Source: Nipponacmea schrenckii
Taxonomy: Eukaryota; Mollusca; Gastropoda; Lottiidae
Direction of reading: 5' to 3'
Assembly: GCA_030562195.1 (NCBI GenBank)
Contig: CM060202.1
Span: 20,322,317-20,386,316 of the forward strand
Length of the DNA stretch: 64,000 nt
The notes under the pieces were generated by a model that did not search any database, was not told the origin of the DNA, and saw only the letters and a list, made by a program, of their open reading frames with translations. Position 1 is the stretch's first letter. Every line of letters starts with the position of its first letter. Position numbers and translations under genes: made by a program. This document shows, one piece after another, positions 24,454 to 35,965 of the stretch.

Positions 24454-25805
24454 TTAGAATTCTGCTGGTGGAACAATGATTAAACCAGTTGAACGTAAAA
24501 TATCGATTCCTTTATGTAAAACACAGACTCGAGAATAACCCAATCGAACCAGCTCATTAGCAAACTGAAATAAACAAATTAACGAGTAAATAAATCGTCA
24601 GGAAATATAGTAATCTTTTAGAAAATAAATCCAAGATTTTAAACCGTCCAATCATATTATTAGATATAAGAAAATGAAATGAATATATTTTACATCATAC
24701 TCTTCTGCACATAATAGGCTAATGAAGTTGGGCAACGGCATGCAGGGTGCAATGAGGGAGATTTTGCAAAGATAGTTGCATACAGCCTGTAGGCTCGATG
24801 TATTGTCGCAAATGAACAAGAGAAAACAAGTAAGTTTAGTTGAGCAAAATGGCCTTTCAATCTATCTAATCTTAAGTCCCTGTTTTCAGTCCTACCATTA
24901 CAACATAGAAATATTTCTATCATACTTACATTACTGGCATTTCGTCCTCGATTACCAACAATGACCTTGACCAAACTTTTGCAAGAGTTCAAGGTTGTTA
25001 CTGATTGACAAGGTGAAAGGTCACCTTCAGGAGAGAAAGCTGTCTGGAACGGAATATTGATACTACCAGGTACGTTACCACGTTTAAATCTAATCCAAAG
25101 TTAAGTGATATATAATCTAGGATTAATTTAACCTTGTAAAAGATTTACTACATACATCACAATTCAGTTATGATAAACTGATATAGCAAAGCGACATACG
25201 CCCACCAGCAGCTTTGATTGCAAATACAGATCATTAAAGTAACTAATAGAGTGAAAACATTCAGTTAAACATGATATTTCAGTGAAAAATTATCAGATCA
25301 TCATGAAAATCGATAGGAATCATCTACCTATTGACAATAACCTACAAAATAAAAATCAAAGAATTTATAAGAGAACTGTTGCCTGTAGAGTGAGCACGAG
25401 GTGCAAAATATAGCAAATGGAGTAAAAAATGCCAAGTCAGACACCATATTTCGGTGAAAAATTATTCGATCATCACGAAAATCGATAGGGATCATCTTCA
25501 TAATGCCAATAACCTACAAAATAATCTATTAAGATTTGTAACCTGTAGATTGAGCACGACCCAAACATGACCGCCAGGGTGATTACAATATACGCCCCAA
25601 ATAAATTTGTGGTCGTATAAAAAGGATACTCGTCAACTGATCTGACATCTATTACTAAAATCATTGGTTTACCAGATTGTTTTTTCTTCGTTGGACTCTT
25701 GGTATTCCGTGGTCCAGCCAACTCTCCGAGTTCTATTAAATCTTCAGCTGATATTCTGGGACATTTTTCACTTTTTAAATCTTCAATACTGATCGCTTCC
25801 ATTGA
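24454..25805 (-). other. TBCK: TBCK exons 22-24: rhodanese-like domain
   Basis: Exons: 25630-25805, 24930-25089 and 24454-24564. The domain is seen as [13 protein letters not shown], then [26 protein letters not shown] and [11 protein letters not shown]. Where an active rhodanese has its catalytic cysteine loop, this protein has VGNRGRN without cysteine, so the domain is probably non-catalytic, as in vertebrates. The exon 22/23 junction depends on an acceptor before 25089 (GGATTAG|A) that restores EF-KRGNVPG. Confidence 0.88.
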
Positions 25806-28800
25806 CTAAAATAAAATATAATGTCTGTTATTGTAATAAAAGTTAATTTAAAGTGATACAATGTCTTAGAATAGACATTCAATTTAAGTTCTCAATAACG
25901 GTTCACTGATGAATATATATATATATACTATATATGGAGAATATATATCTTGACACAATTAAATGGATAACAATTACTGTATTAAATAACTTGCCATTTT
26001 TTCGACAAAGGTACTTTCTAAAGATGGAATTACCCTTGTCAAAATTTAACAAGTAATTGTGATCCACAATTCTTTGAAAAAATGACCATGAGAGTTGACC
26101 CACAACATGAAACAGGAAATAATTCAGATTTTTACTCTGGCATTTGGGAAACATCAAAAACCTTGGAAGGTATTTTTACCATTAACATATTTTATAATTT
26201 AAATATCTTACCAGTTCAGTTTGAGGCTGTTCATTATAATCACGGCTATAATACGATAAGTTCGGTCGCGTATCATTCACCTTTTTCATTGGTCGAGCAT
26301 GTTGACGATAAGTGGCACTTTTAGGTGTACTGCAGAAGATACGAATTGAGTCTTGAACACACTGTTCTATACTAATCTCTAAAAGACACAGAAAATATAG
26401 TTATTATGATATCGAAAGTTTTAAAAATAACCCACAAAATTATACCTGTAGATGGTTAACTGTTTATTAATAGTTTTAACATCACTGTATTATCCATCTT
26501 GAAATAAAATAAAAAATCTACCTGGCATGTCGGAGAAGAGTAAAATACATTCGTTAAAACCGTACGATAACAGCCTCGCTCTGAGTTGTTGTAATATTGC
26601 TACACCAATACATAACGGAAAGGACGAGTTGCCTAGCAACAGTGTATCCCAAAGATGTAACACTTTGTGTAGTGGAAAAACATCTGAAAACAGTCCAAAA
26701 AAATTCTTCATTTAATTACTTGATTTTTAACTTCGGGTAATTTTTATTTAAAATCTCAATGATTGTCCACATCCATTATGAGCTATTGAAGATAAGCAAT
26801 GCTATGAAGGGTGCAAATTTTGCATGGACAGTGACATAAGCCTACTTTTTTTGCAATATCACTGTCGAGAGATCTTTAATGTACGCAGCCTGTAGCACAC
26901 AGGGCCTCAGTTAATTGTGCTATCCAAATAACAATAAACCAGGTTTATTGAAGCAATAAAATTTTACTTACGAGCGTACATAGTAAGGAACCATGGAATA
27001 GCGTATAACTGAAATACAGACAGTTTGATGATCAATTTATTTCAAATTTAGATTAGATAGTGCCAAGGTATACCATGATACACATAGGAAGGACATGATA
27101 CACATAGAAAGGTCATGATACACATAGAAAGGTCATGATACACATAGAAAGGTCAGAAAATCAAACTGATGTAAATAGATGAGTTATTAGGAACCTTATT
27201 CTCAAGTTTTCAAGAATAAGGCTCCTTGTACAAATTCCAGGTCAGTATAAAACTTTGAATGACAACTATTCAACACAAAGACCTATAGATGTCCCATATA
27301 TGATAATAAAACAAACACTGAATCTTCTTTGACTTACATCAGGAATAAATCCAATTCCATCTAAATGATTTCCGAGCTCAGCATCATGGAATGTTATCAG
27401 ATGAGAAAAAACAGCCAAATATTCTGAAATTTAACACAGTAAAGACATATTTGAATGAAATCATCTCCTTTTTACAAATAAACAGTGTTAACAAACCAAG
27501 AGCTAAACCTGTTCCTTGAATTCTAGCCTTAATACAGACAATATATACCCAATACGGTTGTCATAACAACAGAATAAATATGTCTTTAGGTTATATTGCA
27601 TATTTTCGGAATTTATATATTATGAACTGAATGGAGTTTTACATCCTACTCTTCTGCACCAAGACAGGCAATGCTATGCAGTGTGCAATGAAGGAAATTT
27701 TCCCAGGACAGCGGCATTAGCCTACTCTTTTTGCAATTTCCAACTGTCAAGGGATCTTTTCTTGCACTAACTGTTGGTTTATTGTCCGAATAGATGCTTT
27801 CTCCCCCCAGGTCAGCAAGCAAGCATCTCACTGAGCCACAATCTATAAAACAAACTGAGAAGAAAATTGACATACCTTGTATCACAGCTGAATTATCTTT
27901 TAAGAAAAAATTATGAAGATATTTTGGAATAAAAGCCTTTAAACAAGCATACGCTAACGCTGAAAATAGACAAATCAAATTAACAGATAAATATTAGATA
28001 CAATTGTGGCCCAACCTCGTTCAAGCAACTTGACTTGAACTACATCTTGCCAGGACACGGATAGGAGTGTATTTATAGTTACAGTGTATATAAATATATA
28101 TGTTAGAGAATATCAGTTAGCCACTATTAACCAGTCTCTCAGAGTCAACCTCATGTTATTCATCCAGTCTTAAGTACAATGCTAAAAAAAAAAAAATTTT
28201 TGAAAAAAGTGCTTGTATCCTACCTTCATGGTTGAAGTTAAGTGCGAGAAAGGGAGCACATAAAGAATCTAAACCTTGCCAATAAACATAGTGAGGGTGG
28301 CTGACTACCCACGCCTTTAATACACGTTTAAATTTATAATGAGCTGTGGGTGAGGACAATAGTTGATGATATTGATGACAACGTGGTATATCTACTTCAA
28401 TCTAAAATAAATTGGAAGTTTTACGTCATAAGTAGGCTAATAAAGATGGGCAACTCCATGCAGTGTGCAATGAGGGAATTTGCCAAGATAGCGGCATAAA
28501 CCTACTCTTTTCAATCTTAAGTAAAAATACCATTTACAAAAGCAAGGAATGTATTAAAGAGTGATGACAATGTAGTCTCATAAAAGCACTGACCATGATC
28601 ACTCCCCCTCTCCCCTCCCCCTCCTCTGGTTATAACAAGAAGAGTTGAAGTACCTGTCTATCAGTGGTGGTAGGTGTCTCTTTATCTAGATTATTATACT
28701 CTCCATCTATATCACCCTGAAAAATACACGTAATTCAACATTATTAAGAAAACAAGAATCAACTATATTTTACAAGGATAACAACTTAGGTTCATAAAGG

Positions 28801-31800
28801 ACTCAGACCACTAAAACATTTTATGCTAATGATTGTATACGAATTTATGATAATTATGAAGATTTCAGCAGGAACAGTCAGAATGAGTGTAAAGAAATTG
28901 AATGGCCAACTAGGTAACAAATGTTGCCATTTTTTCTGCCTTTTTGGGGTTTGTAGGCTGGAATTATGTTAAAATACTTATTAGTCTTTACAAATTTCAT
29001 TAATTTAGAGAAATATGAAAGTTGTGATTGATTTAGTGTAAGACGCGCCATCAATGATATCTTATAGAGGGCTAAATAGAGGTAGAGGTGCATCAGTAAA
29101 AACGCTGTCGTTTGCATACTTTGGGGTTTATTTGCATAATTTTTGGACAGGTTCATCCTGAGATGTTGTAAAACAAGTTAAGACAATAAACAAAAATTGC
29201 CCCCCTATATAGGACTCAGACCACTAAAACATTTTATGCTAATGATTGTATACGAATTTAGTCCGTTCTATTTTTAGAAATCATCTTTCTCCCTTCCTTG
29301 GGACTTTTTGGACTAATTTTTGGTCTAGATTTGAAATTTGATGTCTGAAATTGCATTTTCTTTCAGAATTTCTGAGATAATGAGAAATTTAATTGGCGGA
29401 AGGTTATTTCTAAAAATAGTGGTTTTGTGTGCAGTGACAGTCATGCAGATGTTGATAAAATGTAGTGGTTTACTTTCACTTTGTTTAGTTCAAAATTTTC
29501 ATGGTCATGCTATATTGGATTTTTGTACAGAAACCAAGTATTGGCCTGGCTTTCATGTGGCATATAAGAAAGTTTTCAACGAGATTTCTGGAAAAACTTC
29601 TAGAAGGTTGAATTTTGTGATTTAACATGGAAATAGATGGCAAATGAATTAGCGGACTAAGTCCATAAGTCCACTGTCCGATCCTTTCTACCAGCTGGTC
29701 CTGGCCAAACCTCTTGGAATTGATCTTTCCAGGATAGGATTATCCATTCCCAGTCACAGCTGGGTGGACTGGAATTATGAGTGAAGAAGACTTATTCAAG
29801 GTCATCGGACTTTCACACACCAATCAAGATTATAACTCACGTCTGACATTTTCAATTTATCCAAGAAATGAAGTCATGACGTCACGACGTAAAGAACCGA
29901 CGCTCTAACAGCTCCTTAGCTAAGTGGACTCTCTGAAAAGGATCAGATAAAGATAAACAGAATAGTAGTCTGATAGAAGAGATGCAGAATTAAATCATAA
30001 CTTACCTCAACCTCTAACAGAGCTGCCCAGACGTGAGCTCGAACCAACGGAGGAATATCAAGTCTAGCCTCCTTCCAAATATAGGGACGTTTATACGGAT
30101 AGGCTTTTAATAATCTCTCATACAGAATTATACGATGAAACTTGAAAATAATAAACAAAGATAATATGATATGATATGATATTATATATGATATAATATG
30201 ATAAAGATGATACGATAAGATATAATATAAAAATATGACAAGAATTAAATAAATGTACTAAGTCAAATAAATGAGACCATACACTCTATGTACACTTCAA
30301 TAAAACATGACAATATTCTCATTGTGAAATTCTGTTGTATCAATTGGTCGACATTTCCACTACCTGTGAATGTGAAACCACCACAAATCTCAATCTTGGT
30401 ATCAAATTCAACAAAAGATTGACTTTTAGACCCTATAAAATTTTGGTCTCATAAAAAGATATTTCCAGCCCTACCTGATATTCAATATCCCGTTCCTTGA
30501 TAACCAATGGTAAACTTGCTGTATCTGATAAATCTCCAGAACTAGGTGAGGTTGGTAACCCTAGGTTACTATTAGCTCTGAAATATAATATTAGGATGTC
30601 ATGTCAGATGCAAATATACCTCACATTCAATTCTTATTTTAGTACCCCCTTACTGCCAGACTTGTAGTGGATCAGTGAGTTTGATGCTTTCTTGTTAACC
30701 TGAGGGTCTAGGTTTCAATCCTAGTATAGGTTGAGATAATACTTCAACCCTGTCAGTAGAGAGTTGTGGTGGCTCAGTGAGTTAGATACTTGCTTGCTAA
30801 CCTGAAATTCTAGGTTTCAAAATCATGACAAAGTTGAGGTACATGTATTACCAATAAACCAAGGCCCCATGATCCCTGGACAGTTAGAAATCATAAAAAG
30901 AGTAGGCTAATGCAGCTTTCCTAGAAAAATTTCCTTCATTGCACTCTGCATGGCGTTGCCTGTCTTCATTAGCCCATAAGGTGCAGAAGAGTAGGACGAA
31001 AAACTCCATTCATTTCTATGCTATGACACAACTGACAAGAAAATGTTTTTTTCGATACTGGTACCAGAAAATAAAATATGCTAAGATACTTACTCATCTT
31101 CTAAAAGAGGATAATATGCCTTTTCTTCTATATCTTGTAATCTCTGTAATCAATACCTCAATATTTACGTTACATATTTAACAATTAAACATGTTGAAAC
31201 TTTGTGCTATGTTATTACAGAAGTTTTATTTACCATAATATTGCTTTTGTGTTTTTGTTATATCTAAGTTCTACCTTAAAATAAAATTTCTCTCATTGCA
31301 CCATGTCGCCAGTATTCATTAACTCTTTAGGTGCAGAAAAGTAGGACATAAAACTCTTTTCAATTCATTATTTTAGAAATAAAATAACTTACATTTCTTA
31401 ACTGGTCTTGTGACAAAACGACTTTAGTTTGATCGAGTAATTCACCTTGATCTCTTATTATACCAGATACCTCACCCTCACATCCGCATAGTCTGAACAA
31501 AAAAACATGTCCCCAATTATAATATAGGTCATAAAGCTCATGAACTCTTCCTAAGAATCATAACAATGTATCATATTGATTAGAAAAGCATGTGTATGGG
31601 AGAGGCCATCACAGATATTGGGGGGTGTCAAATAGATGACTGGTACACTATTTATAGCCTTGACTTACAATGGTAGAAGTGTGATTGGTGGATGTGACTT
31701 GATCAATCCAGCCTTTTTTAAAATCGACTCTAATTCACCTCCAGCCAGACACCATAAATAATAAACTTCTTCCATTGAACGTTGAGACAGATGATCTGGA

Positions 31801-34800
31801 TCTACAATATTAATTATCTCATTTCAACCTCTGATAATTTTTTTTAAAATTTAAAACTCCACAGATTCACTCCTAATGATCCATTCTCAAAAAGTAAATT
31901 TGGTTTATGTTTTTGTGATTTAAATTGATACTGTGTCTTAGAATAGACATAAAAGTTAAGTTCTCAAGAATGGTCAATATGAGTATATATTCATCAGTGA
32001 ACTTACCTGGTGTCATAAAGTAACAGAATCCTTAAAATCTGGGAAACTCACAAAACTAGGTAATTATTGAAAAGCGCATTATCAATTTCAGCATTTTTAT
32101 GGATAATTACTAAGTTTTTTGGATTTATCAGATTATAGAAGGATTCTGTTATATTATTTAAAATTATTTGATAATAAAATACTAGAGTTTACCCAGCTCA
32201 GACAGTTGATCTAGTACCGGTAATTCTAAATCTAGGGACCTTGGTTTCACAGACAAAATCTTGTACCCATTTTTATACGGTACCTAAAACAATAATCATA
32301 AACATTAAAGGGGAAAACAATTAAATATATATAATATTGTCCTGTTGTCTAACATTTCAGCTAAATGTCTTCCTTAGAAACACTACAACAGTTTATGATC
32401 ACATTTTTCTCGTCCTTCTATCTTTGATTCTAAACTTCGAATAAAGAATAGACTCTCTAAAACCTACATATACCAAAAAAATATTATTTGCTCTAATTGT
32501 CTACAAACTAATCTAATTGCTGCATTCTATGATACCTTAAGGGTGGCTATTGCAGTCAAGGTATAAGACTATGTTTTTAAATTAAAAATTTTAATAGCTT
32601 GATGGCCTTCTTACCTCCTGAGAATTTAACTGGGTAAAAATAGAATGATGTTTTAACTGATGACAACTGGGACGTTTCCGTGGTGATTTAGTCAAACACC
32701 ATTTTATAACAGATAATAATTCAGCAGATATTTTCTATAAAAAACAAAATATATATATATTCTTTCTACACTTGCATTTCATAGCAGCACTTGAAATAGG
32801 ATCAGTTTGTCTGAAGATCATCTACTTGTCAAACTTCAGTAGGGACACAGACTGAAATAGATCAGTTGTCTGAAGATCTCTATTTGTCAAACTTCAGTAG
32901 AGACACAGACTGAAATAGATCAGTTGTCTGAAGATCTCTACTTTTCTAACTTCAGTAGAGAACAGCTGAAATAGATCAGTTATCTGAAGATCTCTTCTTT
33001 GAAATAAATCCTTAAGGAAAAAGTGGATAGTTAATAAGGTTAATTATCTAATTATTGGCTAACTGTCTTACCTGAAGTTTATCTTCAAACCCACAATCTT
33101 TAGCCAGAAATTCTAATGGATCTTTTTCTAGAAAAAAAAAATGAACATTTATTATATTATTGAATCAGTAAAAGAGGTATTAAGTTGACAATCTCAGTCA
33201 AAGAGTGATAACTTAAATTGATACTTTACCTGATTTGATAAGTCGAGCACATTTATGTAGAATTTCTTGTAAAGAACAATTGGACCATAATTCTTCTTGC
33301 TGGAATGATTAGATAGAGCTCAATAACAATAACTAGTATGACTAGATAATCTTTAAAACAAACAGACAGACATTCTGGTGTCAGTAGGACATACAATAAA
33401 AAACACTAAACATTTTGATAATGGTATATTGAAATAAACAAATGAAATGAATAGAGTTTTACAATTCAACAGTTCTGAACCGTATTGGTTGATCAAAACA
33501 GGCATCGCCTTGCAGTGTGCAATGAGGGGAATTTTGCCAGGATAACGATATAAGCCTACAAATTCTCTATTTTAAACTGTCAAGGGATCTCTAACATTCA
33601 AAGCCTATCGTGCACAGGGCTTCGGTTTATTGTCCTATTTGAACACCTAGACGCCTTTTTCATGTCAGTCCCTCAATCCTGTATCACTGACAAGGGGAAA
33701 CCGGACTGAAAAATCTGCAAATTCATGTCTTAAATCAACTTACCAGCAGTACTTCTAACAACACGACTCCCAGAGACCAGCAGTCAGCTTTTGGACCAGA
33801 GGGTGGGGAAATCCCCTTCTCACAATTCTCATCCACCACCACTGGGCCGCAACAAAATACTTCAGGGGCCATATACTTCGCTTTCCTACAATATTTTATT
33901 AAATAAATATATATTGCATGTGCAAAGCAATGTAAACAACCAAGAATTTGGGGCAGGTCAATTGAAAAAGGGAAATGAATAGAGTTTTACATACTACTCT
34001 AATGAACTAATGAAGAAGGACAATGCTAAGCAGTTTGCAATGAGGGAAATTTTGAAGGACAGTGGCATAAACCTTATTCTTTTTGTGATTTCCGACTGCT
34101 GAGTGATCTGGAACATACACAGCCTGGAGCACAAAGGACCTCACTTTATTGCTCTAGCTGAACAACTGGACGCTCATTCCATGTCCATCCAATTGACAGA
34201 AAACTTTGGTATGTGTCAATATAATGAGAATAAATTACCCAATGGGAAATGAGACATCTGCTCCCTCATCTGTCATGTGATACAACCCGTACTCCGAGAG
34301 TTTTACTTCATTCTACGAAAATATAAATAGGATTGATAACTAGAGAAACACAAAATAAAATGAATGGAGTTTTACGATCTACTCAACCTAATTGGCTAAT
34401 GAAGATGGGCAACGCTATGTAGGGTGCACTGAGGGAAATTTTGTCAGGACAGGGGCATTAGTCTACTCTTTTTGCGACTTCCAACTGTCGAGGTTTAAAA
34501 TCCTAACAGTTTGCAATGAGGGAAATTTAGCCAGGATAGCCATGTAATATGTAAAAACAAATGTGAGGAAAACAGTTTAACAACCAACCTTCTGAGTAAG
34601 TAAAATATTATCCAATGATATATTTCTATGTGTTATATTTTTAGAGTGAATGTAGGTCAGCCCTTTTAATATTTCAAACGCCAGCTCTATCACCTTCTTC
34701 TCACTGAAACAAACAAGGAATGGATGGAGTGAATTAATTTATTTGGTGGTTGAATACTAGAGGATATTATTTAAAACATGGATGAAAATACAAAGGCTGA

Positions 34801-35965
34801 ACTGACTACCATACTGATTGTACATTTTAACGAACCTAGAGCACATGCCATAAATGGCCACTAAGCCAAGTTAACAGAAGTAACTTAGAATGTAAGACAT
34901 ACAACTTGTGTCGTCCCCACTGAAGTTTGACATATATAAAAGTTACCCTTCTAAGGAAATCTAGGGGATATTTCAGAGAAAATCTTATTCTGTAGGGTAA
35001 ATTAGTACCCTAGAGTCTCTTTCTTCAAAAACTTAAGATCAAATCCAGCTTTTAATGAATAAATTCATTAATCTGATTGGATAAAATAACAGTTTCAAAA
35101 ATAGATTTAAGTCATTGACCAATCAAATGACTGGAATATAAAAATCATATTTAGTTAAGTTTACCAGAATGAAGCCCCTGATACAAGCTTTCCTTTAATA
35201 AATGGAGTTTTACATTCTACTTTTTGCACCTAATGGGCTAATGAAAGCCTTCAAAACCTTAATGAAAATAAAAAAGTGTGTATTTTCAGCTCATTCCAGA
35301 CTCACATATTAAGTCGAGAATCACATCAGTAAGTAGAAAAAATATTGCAAAATGTCAAATAACTGAAAGCATAATAACTAACTGTTTTAAACTCACCTGT
35401 TAAAATAATCAGTTTTTATTTTATTCTGAAGATTTTCTTTATAATGCTCTGATACTATTATTAACCTTTCTGTAAAATAAAACAAAAGATAGCTTGTTAG
35501 ATTCGGTTCAGGACAAGATGATAGAAAGGAATCTTTGACCAAGAACCAGCTGGTAGAAAGGATCCTTGTGAACCTAAGTTGTTACCCTTGTAAAATTAAT
35601 GCCAAGAGGTTTGACCAAGGACCAGGTGGTAGAAAGCATCCTTGTGAACCTAAGTTGTTATTCTTGTAAAATCAATACCAAGAGGTTTGACTAAGGCCAG
35701 ATGGAAGCAAAAATCCTTCAAAACCAATTAAATTGTGTTCTTTAAATCTGAACATTTATTTTTAAAACTCACCATGTTTTGTTCGAACAATGTCTAAATA
35801 TTTACAGATGTTGGGATGTTGGTATGTTTTTAAAACTTGAAAGCGTCCTAATATTTTAATGGAGTTTGGGGTAAGTGGTAGACCGTTCGCTCCACATTTA
35901 TCATTCGGATAACTCGCAGCGAAAAATGTTTGAACGCCGAAATCAGCCTTTCCTAAAGACGTCAT
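24454..35965 (-). CDS. TBCK: TBC domain-containing protein kinase-like (TBCK)
   Basis: Twenty-four exons with matching phases give about 892 residues, the same size as human TBCK (893). The ATG is at 35965 and the stop at 24454. The architecture is the family's: an N-terminal kinase-like domain (residues ~1-281), a linker, a TBC Rab-GAP domain (~465-650) and a C-terminal rhodanese-like domain (~790-885). Strongly conserved blocks include [41 protein letters not shown] and GSINIPF. TBCK acts in mTOR signalling and endolysosomal trafficking and is part of the FERRY complex in vertebrates (known for the family). Exon coordinates are given in the three domain entries. Introns are loaded with SINEs and other repeats. 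The start faces AIMP1 head to head. Confidence 0.97.
24688..24800 (-). repeat. SINE fragment (3' part, minus strand)
   Basis: CATACTCTTCTGCACATAAT, GGCTAATGAAG and GTGCAATGAGGGAGATTTTG match the SINE 3' body in reverse orientation. It lies in the last TBCK intron and includes part of the head-proximal segment CAGCCTGTAG. Confidence 0.75.
26768..26950 (-). repeat. SINE fragment (minus strand)
   Basis: The pieces AAGCAATGCTATGAAGGGTG, ACATAAGCCTACTTTTTTTG and GATCTTTAATGTACGCAGCC match the family in a diverged form. It lies between TBCK exons 19 and 20, ending close to the exon 19 donor. Confidence 0.7.
27077..27156. repeat. 20-bp tandem repeat, 4 copies
   Basis: Four units of TGATACACATAGAAAGGTCA (the first has AGGAAGGACA) sit in a TBCK intron. 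Confidence 0.92.
27630..27845 (-). repeat. SINE, near full-length (minus strand)
   Basis: The tail TGGAGTTTTACATCCTACTC, body GGCAATGCTATGCAGTGTGC and GCATTAGCCTACTCTTTTTG, and tRNA-like head remnant AGCAAGCATCTCACTGAGCC occur in that order. The central domain is shortened. It lies in a TBCK intron. Confidence 0.8.
28415..28525 (-). repeat. SINE fragment (minus strand)
   Basis: GGCTAATAAAGATGGGCAAC, TCCATGCAGTGTGCAATGAG and GGCATAAACCTACTCTTTTC are the SINE 3' body. It lies 14 bp beyond the acceptor side of TBCK exon 16. Confidence 0.75.
28798..29262. repeat. 49-bp direct repeats bounding a ~365-bp segment
   Basis: An identical block starting GGACTCAGACCACTAAAACA and ending TTGTATACGAATTTA occurs at about 28800-28850 and 29214-29262, in the large TBCK intron 14. 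The intervening segment has no recognised gene. The minus ORF at 28878-29156 inside it has no known features. Confidence 0.85.
30655..31017 (+). repeat. full-length tRNA-derived SINE with two heads
   Basis: Two tRNA-like heads in tandem (GATCAGTGAGTTTGATGC... and GGCTCAGTGAGTTAGATACT...), each with a B-box-like GGTTTCAA, are followed by one body (CAATAAACCAAGGCCCCATG, AGAGTAGGCTAATGCAGC, GCATGGCGTTGCCTGTCTTC) and the tail AAAACTCCATTCATTTC. It is inserted in the TBCK intron between exons 12 and 13, antisense to TBCK. Confidence 0.85.
31285..31375 (+). repeat. SINE 3' fragment
   Basis: TTTCTCTCATTGCACCATGT, TTTAGGTGCAGAAAAGTAGG and ACATAAAACTC match the SINE 3' end. It lies in the TBCK intron between exons 11 and 12. 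Confidence 0.75.
31915..32180. mobile_element. foldback element, family with AAAGTAACAGAATCC
   Basis: The left half runs from ATAGACATAAAAGTTAAGTT through GGTGTCATAAAGTAACAGAA. The right half carries inverted matches (TAGAAGGATTCTGTTATAT, TAATTACTAAG opposite CTAGGTAATTATT). It fills the TBCK intron between exons 9 and 10. Relatives lie at 38285-38545 (AIMP1 intron), 57110-57435, 18920-19000 and 25855-25915 (fragments). There is no ORF. It is a non-autonomous hairpin element by structure; the class is unknown. Confidence 0.7.
32808..33003. repeat. ~62-bp tandem repeat, 3 copies (inverse of the array at 6836)
   Basis: Units contain ACTTCAGTAGAGACACAGAC, TGAAATAGATCAGTTGTCTG and AAGATCTCTA. 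The array lies in the TBCK intron between exons 7 and 8. Confidence 0.88.
33445..33715 (-). repeat. full-length or near full-length SINE (minus strand)
   Basis: GGCATCGCCTTGCAGTGTGC, AAACTGTCAAGGGATCTC, CATGTCAGTCCCTCAATCCT and CACTGACAAGGGGAAACCGG match the body and central part in order. It lies in the TBCK intron between exons 5 and 6. The head end is degraded. Confidence 0.8.
33972..34200 (-). repeat. SINE (minus strand), diverged
   Basis: AGAGTTTTACATACTACTCT, GCAATGAGGGAAATTTTG, GGCATAAACC and TTTCCGACTGCTGAGTGATC match the family with many substitutions. It lies in the TBCK intron between exons 4 and 5. Confidence 0.75.
34358..34550 (-). repeat. SINE pieces (minus strand)
   Basis: TGGAGTTTTACGATCTACTC, AAGATGGGCAACGCTATGTA and AGGGGCATTAGTCTACTCTT lead into a second partial piece (GCAATGAGGGAAATTTAGCC). 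It lies in the TBCK intron between exons 3 and 4, beside the exon 3 donor. Confidence 0.75.
35520..35720 (+). repeat. ACCAGCTGGT repeat family, about 2.5 units
   Basis: This carries the same unit as at 4470 (AACCAGCTGGTAGAAAGGAT, CCTAAGTTGTTACCCTTGTA). It lies in TBCK intron 1, between exon 1 and exon 2. Confidence 0.85.

Larger units (their letters stand above)
26212..32283 (-). other. TBCK: TBCK exons 9-21: linker and TBC Rab-GAP domain
   Basis: Exons: 32193-32283, 31669-31801, 31393-31492, 31094-31143, 30475-30577, 30006-30140, 28654-28716, 28224-28401, 27876-27959, 27338-27423, 26972-27008, 26522-26683 and 26212-26378. The TBC dual-finger residues are both present: the arginine finger in IEVDIPR (R513) and the glutamine finger in VYWQGLD (Q548). 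The Rab-GAP centre therefore looks intact. Exon 19 (26972-27008) is a 37-base microexon encoding [12 protein letters not shown]. The linker exons are the least conserved. Confidence 0.92.
32615..35965 (-). other. TBCK: TBCK exons 1-8: pseudokinase domain
   Basis: Exons: 35773-35965, 35397-35469, 34589-34703, 34239-34312, 33744-33885, 33230-33299, 33072-33127 and 32615-32734. The kinase fold is recognisable ([10 protein letters not shown] activation-segment end, [16 protein letters not shown]-helix). The catalytic loop reads HRN (residues 114-116) where active kinases have HRD, and the DFG position reads SEYG (133-136). Both the catalytic and metal-binding aspartates are therefore missing, as in vertebrate TBCK, so this should be a pseudokinase. 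The donor after 34589 (GTTGGT) is weak. Confidence 0.92.

Noticed and set aside
29338..29625. 95-residue plus-strand ORF in TBCK intron 14
   Set aside because: It has a hydrophobic stretch and cysteines but no recognisable domain, no upstream exon, and lies next to a duplicated repeat segment. A length near 95 codons is possible by chance in this composition.
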